Source: Ephemerocybe angulata
Lineage: Eukaryota; Basidiomycota; Agaricomycetes; Agaricales; Psathyrellaceae
Assembly (NCBI GenBank): GCA_013368325.1
Contig: JAACJK010000167.1
Location: 496,001-560,000 of the forward strand
Direction: 5' to 3'
DNA length: 64,000 bases
Shown: in pieces, positions 1 to 11,054 of the stretch
How positions within the stretch are numbered: the first letter of the stretch is position 1
Layout: every line of letters begins with the position of its first letter
Notes under the pieces: generated by a model
What the model was told of the DNA's origin: nothing
Seen by the model: the letters and a program-made list of their open reading frames with translations, nothing else
The model's database searches: none
Made by a program: the position numbers and the translations under genes

Positions 1-494
1 ATGCTTTGTGCCCCTGTGCGTATCCAAATTTTGAAGCATAGGACAAAATGGCGGGGGTGTGGTAAGAACTAATAGACCTTGAGGGAAGAGCTAGCGGGGC
101 TGGCTAAGCATCTCAAAGGCTCAAATAATGACGATGTCACTCCCGTGGACAGTGTCTGAACTCCTTAACAGAAAGAAAAGTATCCAGCATACATGTGCGA
201 GTATCTCAAACCTGCCAAACAGTTGTATTACTCAAGTTCCAGCCTGGGATGGTTCGTTGACATCGGGGGATCGCACACTTAGAATGGGATGCGGCATATA
301 TCTCACCTTTATTCCAGAGCTCCTGGAGCGCAGTCAATTTAAAGCACCAGGGCCCAAATAAGAAACCTTCGCTGAGCCGGCGTCTTACTCGCGCCAAATC
401 AAGCCGTGCAACACTTTGGCGCCCGTTAGACCACGAGCGCTTACTACGACCTACGCAGCAGGCTACACTTGTATATATCTAGCACCAAAAGACC
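1..494. other. Left-edge intergenic DNA, no gene seen
   Basis: I find no convincing coding exon here. Short open frames exist but lack splice-consistent continuation or family resemblance. From about 400 onward the sequence is the 3' flank of the metacaspase gene, and it reappears almost unchanged around 16400-16476 beside the second copy of the C-terminal region. A roughly 20-nt insertion distinguishes this copy from that one. Confidence 0.6.
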
Positions 495-2756
495 CTAGTC
501 GCGCAGCTGTATAACAGTCGCCATCTTCACTCCCCAACTATCCTTATCCAGCTTCTCAAGCGCCTCCGATCTTTGCTGGTCAGCAGGACCAGGTGACGCC
601 CCCCTCGTCGACCCAATCCGTTTGAATGGCGATTCCTCCTGGATCAGCGAATGGAAGTTGACGGGAGACACCGAGAGGAACAGCTTGAAAAATCCTACAT
701 CCTTGTCTCGGTCGTCCTCGAAGCAAAATTGCCAGGGTGTCGCAGCACCGTTGCCGTATCCAATATGGAACTGCGAGTGCGCTTCGAGAGGTGGGTCAAC
801 ATTTCCCGTACCCGCGCCGAACGGTGCAGTGAACCAAGGGACTACAAAAGCAAATTTAGTGAAGGAAGATGAAAAGAGCTGACAGAACGTACTGATGGTA
901 AGGTCATTGGGGTCAAAGTAGAACAGGTAAGGGTAGATAGGAACGTCCCCGTCGTTATACAGCGTCATCCCCAACGGCCTGTCCGCATCCGAGTCGGGCA
1001 CCCGGACCTCAGACGGCTCCGACACCAAGAGGTTTCCACCCTGCACCTTGTAATTTTCCGGCTCGAACGAGTCCATACCATCATCGTCTGGATCGATGGG
1101 CTCCAGATAGTGCAGCTCCATCCGTACTTGCGGGAACTCATTCTTTCCGCGACGATGGAGGTGGTAGTTGAAGTGCTGCCACGCCCCGATGATAGTCTGG
1201 ATATCCCCAGGAACGTCGCCTCTAAACTTGAAAGGAAATTGCCGAGGCAAGTACTCGTTCAGGAGGGGGTCGTTGCGGTACAGGTGGGCGAAGCTCCAAT
1301 CCTTTGCAACTTCGATGGTCAAGGACGCTTCATCCTCGTTGTCGACGGTAATGACCCTCCTCCCCGTCGCGGATTTGGGCGCGAGAAGGACTCTCTCAAG
1401 CCACGCCTTGTCGTTGGAGTACACCTTCGGAGGATCGTTCCCCCAATCGATCCGCTTCGCATAGAAATTCTTCGGGATCTTGAATTTCGGATGTCCAGGA
1501 GGGTGCTGAAGGAAAGCCGTCCCCGTTGCGACAGACTTTGCACTGAGAACGCCTATCTGAGGGTTGATGTTGCTGCCGTCCTCCAAATAGTTGTTCTCGT
1601 GGATGGCGAACAGCTCCCCGACCGTGATCCCCTGTGCCATGCCTGCATCGATAGACACTTGGACTTTCTTATCGTTGTCGAAGTATCGCTTGCAAGGGAT
1701 GTAAGCCGGGTCAGACCGTCGTCCTTGTCGATTGAAAAGTGGTCGATCGACATTGCTGCCCTCGCAATGTGGTGTTTGCCTAATCACCAAAGCTTAGCAG
1801 AACGCTATGAAAGAAACTCGTGAACATGCTTACCAGTGCGGCATCTTCAATCTTCCCATAAGCCCAGTATATGTCATCGTCTGAAGATTCACCTGCTGTA
1901 GATTGCTCAACAGCACAGAAGTGAACAGCCCCCGTCCATCATGCTCATACGCAACCCTATCCCTCCCACACGCAGCAAGCAAGACATGCGAATCTTGAAA
2001 CTTGCCTCCAAATCCAGGAGATCGCCGCATCCCTCGCGTCGCCGTAGTCGCAGTGGGATCAACCGGAGGAACAGTAACACGAGGATCCGCCCTCCCAGAT
2101 AGCTTCGGCGGATTAATGATTTGTCGCGGTTTAACCTCCATCGCCTCACCACCGCCACGATTCAGGCCAGCAGAACAACAGCAATCCAAGATCAGCGTCT
2201 ACATCATGAACCTCAACACGGGCGCCTAAATGATAGGAGTCGAATAACGCACGATATTGTTCCCTCTCAGCTGCGAGAGCCCATTCAAGAGGTAGCACAC
2301 CGTCCTATCCGGGATACCCTCCACAACGCTTCCATCCGGACTCCCAGTCGGCATCCCAATATCACTCGGACACAGCATCTCGACATGCTCACTATCCGTG
2401 GCCCAATCCTGCCATTCCAGCGGCCTCTCCGTGCGAGCACCATGCCCAGCGTAAAAGATGATGATACAAGTCGAAAACGACTTCTCCGAACGCAGCTCGA
2501 GAGCTTTGAAGCCATTCAGGATCCCCCGGCGCGATGCCTGTCGGTCACGAAGGTTGATGATGTTCTCTGCAGGGACTTTGAGAGTAGTCTCCAGGAAGCT
2601 TGCCATGGCGTTCGCATCGCCGACGCCGGCTGTCAGATCAGAGTACTCCGGGGACTGGTATTCGTTGATACCTATCACCAGAGCGTAGGTCTCGGCGGGC
2701 TAGTGCGGAGTATTAGCTTCCAGCCCTCGAATCGGTAGAACGGAACCTACGTTCAT
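495..2756 (-). CDS. Metacaspase-like peptidase (C14 caspase domain) with beta-rich C-terminal region
   Basis: A caspase-fold cysteine peptidase, predicted cytosolic. I read five exons with introns at 2700-2750, 2199-2252, 1780-1833 and 842-892, all GT-AG; the exons sum to 2052 nt, an exact multiple of three (683 codons plus stop). The p20-like domain opens with ALVIGINEYQ, carries the catalytic histidine in FYAGHGAR and the catalytic cysteine in LILDCCCSAG. A long C-terminal region follows, starting near PAYIPCKRYFDND, of a kind I associate with agaricomycete caspase proteins. The start at 2756 gives a two-codon first exon and is the least certain part. The last intron is 51 nt and stays open, so it can look like coding sequence. 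A near-identical copy of the C-terminal part lies at 16477-17700 without the protease domain. Metacaspases usually act in stress and regulated cell death; substrate unknown. Confidence 0.87.
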
Positions 2757-3083
2757 GGTGGAGCGCCTAGAGTCCGTTGCTCCTTCCGTGTAAGCTAGAG
2801 AGACAGAGGAGAGAAGAAGAGGAATGTGTCCTGTGAAAGTAGAGCGGAAGCTAGATATAGGTGTGAAGCCTATGCCACCTCAACTCCTATCGATGAAGAA
2901 AGCGTTTTTATAGTTGCGGAGCCAGAACAAACCAAAGCACAAATTCAACTGCACCGAAAACACAGCACGCATCTTTCCGTTTCGGTCCCAGTTCCCGAGA
3001 TCAAAGAAAATCATTAGAGGTGATGAGATTGAGAAATGAGATCAGCACAAGATCAGCATGCTAGTCAATGGGTCGGTTTGGAA
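2757..3083. other. Intergenic, metacaspase promoter side
   Basis: About 330 nt between the metacaspase start and the RRP9 stop codon. It must carry the metacaspase promoter and the RRP9 3' end. No RNA gene or repeat is visible. Confidence 0.5.
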
Positions 3084-5030
3084 CTACGATGAAGGTGAAG
3101 TCCGCGAGGAGAAGAAGTACACAGAGGTTGCATTCTTCGCTTCCTTCTGTTTAAGCCAGCGACCGAATCGATGTTCTTTGCCGAGGGATGCGACGATGAG
3201 GAGAGGGTTGGGTCCGGGGGTCAATGGTGGATTTGATGACTGCGACGCCTCGGAGATCCAGGATGAATTCTTGACGAACTCTTTGGGTGGCGACAGGAGT
3301 TGTAGCGAGTTTACGATGCCGGCCGCTGGTATTGTACCGGCAAGGGAGAAGGACTTGAGTTTGGCATCGAGTTGCCATATGCGAATGGTGCCGTCGTACG
3401 AGCCTGAGCTTTCCATTAGTAGTGCAAATGCAAAGGTAGAACGTGAAACGTACCGGAGGCAAAGATGTTGGAGTATCGGAGCGAAGACAAACTTGTAACC
3501 CAGCGAGGGGTCCTGAGAAGGCCTTCCGTAGACGATTCCGTCTCGTCCAAACCATGCGCAAGGGGTTGAGTGAAGATGGGTTTCTTCTTCTGCGTTGACC
3601 ACAAACTTATCGACCCGCTGTCTCCTCCACTAACAAATGTCGTCTCGTCAATCATGCAAACAGTCTCCAAGCTTCCCTCGATATAAGATGTCTGTTTTTG
3701 CTGCTTCTTCGGCGCACCAGAATCCGAGTCGTTCCCATCTCCTTCCTCATCTCCCTTCAATCCACCTTCCAGCACCTCCCGGATACGCGATCGGCCACCA
3801 CCGCGGAACACCAGCTGCGTTTCGTCCACAATCTTCCAGTACCGCACCGTCTTGTCCCTCGCACCAACAGACACGCAAACATCCCCCCGCAGCGCGTCCA
3901 AGCTAAGAATATGGTCCTGGTGGCCGAACAGCGTCTCAACATAGCCCATGACGCCCGGAGACAAATCATACACCTTCAAAGTCCTGTCAAAAGATCCAGA
4001 ATAGAGTTGATTTGTCCCTTTTTTGAATGCGACGTGCTGTAACAAAGTTAGAATGAATAGAAGCAAGCTGTAGAGGAGTACGCACCGAAACAGCGTCTTT
4101 GTGTCCCAAATGCCCTGCGAATCCCTTGATCCACGTTCCCTTTTCCACATCCCAGATCCCAACCCTCCGATCGGCACCAGCACTCGCGAGGAGCTTCCCG
4201 TCTCCGCTGATAGCCAATGAGTACACTTCGTCAGTGTGTCCCGAGATGGACGCGTCTGGCGCAGCCTTTGCTTTGCCTTTGCCCTTTTGCTCCGTTGTCG
4301 GCTTGACCTTGTAAAATGTCGAGAGCTTCTTTCCCGTAAGGAGGTCCCACTGGATGATTGAACCTTCCTTCCCAGCTGTGAACATGTACTTGGCTGATTC
4401 GGATACGGTAGAGGAGGTGACGGAGAGACGGTGGCCGCGGGCATGAAATACCGCTTGTGGTGGTTCAGAAAAGTCGAACTGGGTAGTTCTATTAGCATCG
4501 TTCGGGCTACGAACCACGAAACACGCACCGAGTCCGCAATGAACAGGTGCACTTTGCCGGCGTGCTCAAGGACATCCTGCTTCAGCCGCGAAGCAATGAT
4601 CTCTCTATCAATGTCCGCAGCATCGAACTCTCCCTCCGCTAGACCCACAAACTATCAGCGATCCTCCAAAAGGCCAAGCCGCCACGAACGCACCATGTAT
4701 AGCCCCCTTCACGCTCTCCAAGTAGAGCTTCGCCAACCTCAACCGCTTCTCCGCCGGCGTCTCGTTTTCATACTCATCCCCACTCGGCTCCTCCTCATCG
4801 TCCGCCCTCAGGTCCATATCATCAATATCCATGCCCTCGTCGTCCGTATTGTCCGAAAGCTCCTCGTCCCTCCTCGACTTCTTCGGCGGCGCCTTGTCCT
4901 TCGCCCCCCGCTGCCCCTTCGATTCCGCCCTCCCTCCTCCCGGCTTCCTCGAGTTGCGCGACGCGGCGCCGTCCTCCCCCGAGCGCTTGCGCTTCCTCGT
5001 CTTCGTGCTGGCGAAGAACGCGTCCGGCAT
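3084..5030 (-). CDS. RRP9: U3 snoRNP WD40 protein Rrp9 (U3-55K)
   Basis: Nucleolar WD-repeat component of the U3 snoRNP needed for pre-18S rRNA cleavage. The N-terminus begins MPDAFFAS, then is basic and acidic with several KKSRR-like clusters, followed by the family hallmark ETPAEKRLRLAKLYLE before the propeller. WD repeats are evident: GHRLSVTSS...GSIIQWDLLTGKK, GHTDEVYSLAISGDGK...VGIWDVEKG, GSFDRTLKVYDL, GHQDHILSLDA, GSISLWSTQ and GSYDGTIRIWQL. Four short introns divide five exons (near 4640-4690, 4490-4535, 4035-4085 and 3412-3453). I chose ATG 5030 because it starts the conserved FF-containing N-terminus; an in-frame ATG at 5090 would add an atypical extension. A single ortholog is expected per fungal genome. 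Confidence 0.95.
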
Positions 5031-5220
5031 TTTGGTAGTAGCAGTAGTAGTGTGTTCAGAGAAACCTAATGATTTCAGGCAAGTCCACAAAAAATTGATT
5101 TGATTGATGGCTAGCCCAGGCTGGTGGTTGCTTACGTCACACTCTACAAGAAAACACAGAACGAGAACAATGTATACGGGCGCTTGAGCTCAATAATAAG
5201 TACTAGTAGTTACATCGATG

Positions 5221-7036
5221 TCAACGAATATGAAGTCCGTCCATCGAAGGATCATAGCGGTCGTGCTGTGGCGGAGCGTGGGCATGAGGAGACATCGGGG
5301 CATCAGGATTGCTGCTGGCGTACGGGACAGGGGAAACGCGATTCGAGCCGGGCGGCCCACCCCCGCGGTACATGCTAAGGTTAAGCTGGGGCGCCGAGCG
5401 CGAGCCCATGGCGTTCTCAAAGAGGTGACCTTGGCCCTGGAGCCGCCCGCTGGGACGGTAGGGCACCTGCATCACCCCGGACATGGAGCGGTCGTGCTGG
5501 GGCAGCCCGTCCTGTCCGAGATGCGTGCTCGACTGCGAGGAGGTCGACACAGATCGGCTTCTCGTATAGTCCGGCACGGCCCCACCCCCCTGTCCCCGCG
5601 GGTATCCCATCTGCTCGTACATTCCAGGGTTATTAAAGTCAAAGTCGAGGCCCGGCACAAGATCGGAGGAACCGTAGTCGGGGTTGTTCCACATCGAAGG
5701 GGCTGATGCTGAGGACGATCCCGAGGGGCCACTGGCACTAAAGTCGTTAAAGGGGGCGTCCGAGACGCTAGCCTGGGACGTTAGCTGGCGCAGCCATTCG
5801 TCGACGGACTCCGAATTGTTCGAAGCGTCCTGGGAGGACTGTGGTATTGACAAAGCGGTATCCATGGGGGTATTCTGTAACGAGAGGATGGTGCAATCAA
5901 GGCAGGTGGCGCAGTGCCCGGGATTGGTGCACGTCGAGAACGCAGACTCGGCAGAGAGGATCGTGTGGTTGTGATACGTGCACCCGGGGCACTGGCAGGT
6001 ATCTCCGCACTGGCACACTGAGGGAAAGAAGCCAGTGTTCTCCACGGGTGACTGGCCCGCGTTCATGTTATAATGCGTAGCGTTGGTGGGAGACGACGAG
6101 TGGGGATGACCGTGGAGGGGCTGATGGTGCGATATGCCGTACGCACGTTCGTAGGGGCTGAACGTGTTGTCGTGGTGGCGGGGGTGCTGGTGCATCGACG
6201 TCGGCGACTCTGCGGGGCGCGGAAGGACGGGGCGAAGCTCGGCAATACGTGCGAGGATCTGCGCGGTATTGCTCTGGATGCGCGAAGCGTCTCCAAAGAC
6301 CGACAAATCCGTCTTTTCATGATCGTGCGTCTCAAACTTGACGGTCAACTTGCGCGCCTTGCTGCTGCTAGCGTGCGGGGTGCCCGCCACGGCCGACTTG
6401 CGGGGTACGCAGCAGTGGCACGAACCACCGTCCTTGCAGTGACAGGCAATTGAATTTCCTAAAGCAAACAACGGCGATCAGGATATGTCGAGTGCCGCAA
6501 CGGGGGGAGCAGCACGCACCGCCGCTCATGTCAGAGTCGGACGAAAAGGCGTCTGGCAGCGCGACCGACGTTTCCAAGGCGTGCAGGGGCAGGCCATTGG
6601 GAAACGCGGCGCTTTCGAACCCTGGCTTGGTTCCTAGGTGCGTGGGGGGCCGGCAAATAGACTTAACAGTCAGCCAGCCGGACGCGGGAGCGGGGGCGGG
6701 AGGAGCCTGCAACACACCTTTCGGCACGGGGGTGTGCTCAAGCCTGCCCTCGCAGATGCACTTGACGTGGACCTGCTTGGTCTTGCGCAGCTCGCGACAG
6801 TGCTCGCACTGGGTGACGGGGCGGCCTTTCTTCTTGATTTCGAACAGGGGACGGTCAAAATGTTTGCACGACGAGGACCTATGGCCCTTTATACAGGTTT
6901 CACTGCACGGCCGTCAGCACTGGCACTGGGAGAGCAGGGTGCATCGTACCAGGCGTATTTTTTGCTGCTGATGATCTGGACGACGGGTGTGAGCACGCTG
7001 CCCGCTACGCGCCGCGCGACGACGAGGACGTACCAT
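5221..7036 (-). CDS. Copper-fist metal-responsive transcription factor
   Basis: Nuclear regulator of the Ace1/Mac1/Cuf1/Grisea class. The copper-fist domain occupies the first ~60 residues: SSKKYACETCIKGHRSSSC, then HFDRPLFEIKKKGRPVTQC and CEHCRELRKTKQVHVKCIC. Later come cysteine-rich clusters typical of copper sensing (IACHCKDGGSCHCC near the middle; CQCGDTCQCPGC and CTNPGHCATCLDC further on), and a Ser/Pro/Gln-rich tail. Introns lie within the DNA-binding domain near 6900-6945 and near 6460-6520. By family comparison the start is the ATG at 7034-7036, directly followed by GTACGT, so exon 1 would hold only the initiator codon. Whether it acts on copper uptake or detoxification cannot be told; the clustered C-x-C motifs favour copper binding. 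The CCC1-type metal transporter lies two genes away. Confidence 0.92.
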
Positions 7037-7410
7037 TGTTGAGTTGGATGTCGCCCGTCAGCGACGAGCGCCGGACTGGGATTGTTAGGAGGCAAACTGG
7101 GAGGCTTTGAGCTGGGCAACTGGCATGATATCTATGGAGGATATTGGGGGTTGTTGGTGAGAGTTGACCTTAAGCACGCCCGCACAGACCAGACACTGCC
7201 CGCGAAAATCAGTGGTAAATAAGAATAAATATATTATTAGTACACTCTCAGCCTCTGCGCGCTTTACGCCAGAGGTTTCGATAGATTACTTCCTGGCACT
7301 GCCTTGAATCATCTGAGCATGTTGCCACCTGCCCTTCGGACTCCGGTGCGAGCAAAATGGGTTCCATCCGTATCGATAACCAGCTACTAGATACAGCACA
7401 TGCACATCCT
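7037..7410. other. Intergenic between copper-fist gene and aminotransferase
   Basis: Holds the copper-fist promoter (about 7040-7200) and the 3' end of the aminotransferase gene. An AT-rich stretch near 7210-7235 (AATAAATATATTATTAG on the plus strand) probably belongs to a polyadenylation region. No other feature seen. Confidence 0.45.
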
Positions 7411-8954
7411 CTACGCCCCATACTTTTCCACAAACGACTGATGGAACTTCTCCAGCTTCCCGACGTACTCGTCTACTCCGGGACACAGGCACGTCAGCCG
7501 GTAGTGCCACTCGCCCTCCCTTTGTCCGAACCCGCTTCCGGGCACGACACAGATACCAGTCTCGTCCAGGAGCGCAAGCGCGTAGAACGCGTCTGGCTCC
7601 TTCCCAGCCGCACGCGCCGCCTCAATCGCCTTGTCCGACAGCGTGATCTTGGGGTACAGGTACAGCGCACCGGGAGAGTCCACGCACGATACTCCGGGCA
7701 GCGAGTTGAGACGCTCCGCCATGACCTTGGTGCGGGAGCGCAGCGCGTCGTGGATCGTGTCCGTCTCCTTCTTCCACAGCGCGTAGCTCTCCTCGCCCTC
7801 CCTCGGAGGCCGCACCATCGAGTCGACGCCGATCTGGCCCGACAGAGGGGGGCACAATCCCACTGATACCATCTTGTAGATAAGAGCTATAATGGGCTCA
7901 GGGATGTTGGTGCACTCAAAGTAGCCTCCGCGGCGGCCGCACTCGCCCGAGACGCCTTTGGAAATGGAGTGGAACGAAACGAGGGGGACGTGCGAATCGA
8001 GCTCGCGCACGACCTTCTTGAAGGACGTAAACGGGTGGTTTTCCGGCTGGTGCAGATTGGCCTGGTAGACCTCGTCCGCGAGAAGCACAAGGGAATACTT
8101 CTCGCAGAGATGCACGAGCTGGATCATCGTCGGCTCGTCGAGGAGCGCGCCGGTGGGGTTGCCGGGGTTAATGATGACCAGGGCCTTGGGGACGGTGTTC
8201 TCCTTGTGCGCCTTGTCGAGCGCGGCCTCGATCTCCTGCGCGGAGGTCGCCCAGCCCTTGGACTCATCGAGGTAGTACGGGATGGGGCGGCCGTTGTGCT
8301 GCGCAAGGGTGGCAGTATAGAGGGGGTACTGGGGTATCGGGATAAGGATGCCAGAGGTGGGAGAGGAGATAAGCATGTTGATCAGGAGCGATACGCCAGC
8401 GGAGGCGCCACCGGTCAGGAAGATGTGGTTGGGATCGGACGGGAAGCCATCGCGTTCTGCCCCGAGGTCAGCGCAGCGCTCGAAGAACACGACTACCCGC
8501 ACTCACCCTCGATGAACTTGGCGACATTCGCGCGGATAAAGGGCACGCCCTGGCTGTGGGAGTAGGCGCCGACGGAGCCAATCTCCTCCATGAGCTCCTT
8601 GGCACGTGCGACGACATCCGCAGGGAAGACGCCAGGGGCGAGCTCGGCAAGCTCTGGCCACTCGGTGAGCGCCGCGACCTGCCTGGTAAAGGTAATCGGG
8701 GGCTGGTCGAGGCCCTTCTGCTGTGGATTCCCAATGTTCGAGGAGATGACTCGGTCAAAGGGGAGGCCGTGGTTGGGCTCCTTGAGCTGGACACGGTACT
8801 TCTCGGCCTTGATGGCGAGCTCACCGCGCACGGCGTACTCGACCTTGAGGAGCGCGGGGTTCAGCGAATCGATGGTGAGGGTGCGCATTGTGAAGGAGGG
8901 TTTGGGCAGGATCGATGTCCGCATGCGCCATCTTATACTGGCCGGAGGACGCAT
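7411..8954 (-). CDS. ALT1: Alanine aminotransferase (PLP enzyme, class I/II)
   Basis: Interconverts alanine plus 2-oxoglutarate with pyruvate plus glutamate. Conserved blocks run in order: NPALLKVEYAVRGELAIKA, SSNIGNPQQKGLDQPPITF, GAYSHSQG, NHIFLTGGASAGVSLLI, IPIPQYPLYTA, INPGNPTGALL, LLADEVYQAN and SFHSISKGVSGECGRRGGY, whose Lys in the HSISKG motif should form the PLP Schiff base. One intron interrupts the gene near 8466-8512, rejoining FIE to RDGFPSD. Two in-frame starts are plausible: ATG 8954 gives a 22-residue arginine-rich, acid-free leader resembling a mitochondrial presequence, and ATG 8888 starts at MRTLTIDSLNP and would be cytosolic. It is divergent from the CCC1-type gene. Confidence 0.94.
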
Positions 8955-9202
8955 TGTGAAGGAGATCGACTCGTGACCTTTTATCTGCAAGATCCAGACT
9001 CTGGCTGGCTGTGGGTCCGGGGAGTTAGCTGATTCGAGTCTGCACTGGGCACAGACTGTCCGTGGTCGTCGTGAACGGTCGAGGTCGCTGTGAGTGGCTG
9101 TGAGAAAAGAACCGAGCTCGCTGTCGCACACGACGAGCAGAACCAAAACACCCTTTTCATTGCCGCGAATACCCCGGGCCGAGCATGCTCCGGCCATAAA
9201 TA

Positions 9203-9210
9203 TTACGTCA
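9203..9210 (+). promoter_or_regulatory. bZIP-type site TTACGTCA in the ALT1/CCC1 divergent promoter
   Basis: An ATF/CREB/Yap-like octamer lies 54 nt before the CCC1 start codon and is followed at once by another TTACG half-site. In yeast CCC1 is controlled by a bZIP protein (Yap5) and in moulds by HapX, so a bZIP site here is plausible, but binding is inferred only from the motif. Confidence 0.35.
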
Positions 9211-9263
9211 TTACGCGGGATTTGCAAGCATTATCCTCGGTCTGCTCTCTACCTCTTACCACG

Positions 9264-10343
9264 ATGTCCCAGAGCTCGCTGTCCTCGACCATCGTCCCTC
9301 TGCCCCGCAGCGACAGGCACCACGATGCCCACAAACCCCCCGTCTGGCCCATAACCCGCGCAGAGCCAGGCCTCACCACGCCCCTCGCCGCAAAGTGCGC
9401 CGCAGCTGCGCGCCCAGAGGGCGTCTGCTGCAAAGACCTCATCAAGGAAGAGCGCACCCTCATCGACCCCGACGTCGTCCGAGACGTGTACGTGAAAAAA
9501 AACCCGCCTTTCACCCCATGCCCCACTCACCGTTTCCCCCACAGCGTAATCGGCCTCTCCGACGGCCTCACAGTCCCCTTTGCACTCACAGCAGGCCTCT
9601 CGTCGCTGGGCGAGTCTCGCTTAGTCGTCCTAGGCGGCGTCGCCGAGCTCATCGCAGGCGCCATCTCCATGGGCATCGGCGGCTTCCTCGCCTCCCAGTC
9701 CGAGCGCGACCACTACCGCTACCTGCGCGGCCAGACCGCCAAGCGCGTTAGGCAAAGCTGCGCGGGCGAGATGGAGCGCGAGGTGCACGAAGTCCTGGGC
9801 CCCATCGGTGTCGACGAAAAGACCTGCCGCACCGTCGCCCAGTGCCTCCGCGAGGTCGAGGTGGAAGAGTTCGGGTCCCTCCCTTCGAGCAGCTCCATGA
9901 GCGATACGGAGACGGGGAACAGTCTGCGGTGGGCCAAGGAGGTCGGTCTAACCGCCTTTCTGCTCAAGTTCGGCCTTGGTCTCGGTGCGTAGCTTTTGAC
10001 TCTTGTTATCTTATCGCATGCTGACTCGCAGCACATCGCAGAGGAAATTCCTGATCGGAGGATGTACGTCTCGGCGTTCACCATCGGCATGGGCTACCTC
10101 CTCGGAGGCCTGATTCCCCTCTTCCCCTACTTCTTCATCCCGAGGGCGCACGTCGCCCTCCTCTACTCCTGCATCCTCACAGGTGTTGTTCTCTTGATCT
10201 TTGGAGCAGTGAAAGCCCGTGTTACTGGCGCAGGCGTCACGGCGGGCAGCTATGTCTGGGGTGCAGTCAGCACCCTCATGGTGGGTGGTGTGGCTGCAGG
10301 CGCTGCATTTGGCATCGTCAAAGCGATGGAAGGTTCTGGATGA
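9264..10343 (+). CDS. CCC1: Vacuolar iron/manganese transporter, CCC1/VIT1 family
   Basis: Membrane transporter that moves Fe2+/Mn2+ from cytosol into the vacuole. The family start of TM1 is VIGLSDGLTVPFALTAGLSS, then GVAELIAGAISMGIGGFLAS, the cytosolic metal-binding segment (SERDHYRYL..., EREVHEVL, Glu-rich helix), then KFGLGLEEIPDRRMYVSAFTIGMGYLLGG split across an intron, FPYFFIPRAHVALLYSC and a C-terminal pair of helices. Two introns: one ending at about 9543 just before the first TM, one at 9985-10041. The second fits only if the acceptor is the CACATCGCAG site, which restores GLEEIPDRR. Start ATG 9264 precedes a ~90-residue hydrophilic N-terminus. Proximity to a copper-fist regulator hints at metal regulation but proves nothing. 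Confidence 0.92.
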
Positions 10344-10413
10344 TCTTTCATGTGTATCTCTACAAATCTACATTTCTTGTACTATTAGTTAGCGGATAAT
10401 TTGGCGGCGGTCT

Positions 10414-10451
10414 GCGCCAGAAAGTAATATACCAATATAATTGTAATGTAC
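10414..10451 (+). repeat. Imperfect direct repeat, left copy
   Basis: About 38 nt beginning GCGCCAGAAAGTAATAT and ending TTGTAATGTAC. It recurs at 10886-10924 with a few substitutions and a one-base indel. The two sit just past the ends of convergent genes, so they may be 3' untranslated or polyadenylation-region sequence duplicated locally. Confidence 0.7.
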
Positions 10452-10885
10452 TCGGAGAGTAGGGTAACACAATCCAACTTTAGACTGGTTCACCCACCCC
10501 ACAATCTCTTCAAGCGCCCAAGCCGCTATATATCATGGATCTTGTGCAACAAGGCGTTAGGATTGACGCTCTCTTCCCACCGACCGAGGTTAATCGTAGC
10601 CTGCTATGAGGAGGACCCAACCGTCAAAAAAGGGCGCATATTTCATGTTCGACGTACCTTGTAGAGCCGGAGTCGCTAATCGTAAACTTGGCATGGATCT
10701 CCGAGCGCAACTGCTCGCCTTTCTTCTCAAATCGATCTCATAATGGGCAACAAAGGAAGGAAGGATCTTCTGGCTGCACGATAGTCAACTGCACGGTGGT
10801 CGATAAAGTGAAGAACAACATACTGACGATGCACCATAACCTTGCACCCAGGAGACGAGATGATTGCACGACACCCTACTGCGAC

Positions 10886-10924
10886 GCGCCAGAAAGTAAT
10901 ATGCCAAATAACATTGTAATGTAC
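10886..10924 (+). repeat. Imperfect direct repeat, right copy
   Basis: Second copy of the 10414-10451 repeat, same orientation, 472 nt away. Flanking sequence is not similar, so the duplicated unit is short. Confidence 0.7.
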
Positions 10925-11054
10925 AAGGGGGAGCAAGGAAGCGTGATTAGAAACAACAGCAAGAGATCCAGGGGTAAATGCCAGAAGACGAGAGTAGAGA
11001 AGACAAGAGATAAACGGGGAGGGGAGGGAGGGAAGGGTAAACGCAAAATTCCAA

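Larger units (their letters stand above)
10344..11054. other. Convergent 3' intergenic region of CCC1 and CaM kinase genes
   Basis: Both neighbours end here. Several small open frames occur but none resembles a known protein or has splice support. The region carries the paired direct repeat listed separately. Confidence 0.5.

Noticed and set aside
1110..1823. 237-codon open frame on the plus strand opposite the metacaspase tail
   Set aside because: Antisense shadow of a well-supported, spliced gene; the corresponding frame opposite the second tail copy (17092-17769) shows the same artefact.
5031..5090. N-terminal extension of RRP9 from an upstream in-frame ATG
   Set aside because: Sequence is unlike the family; the conserved FF-containing start lies at 5030.
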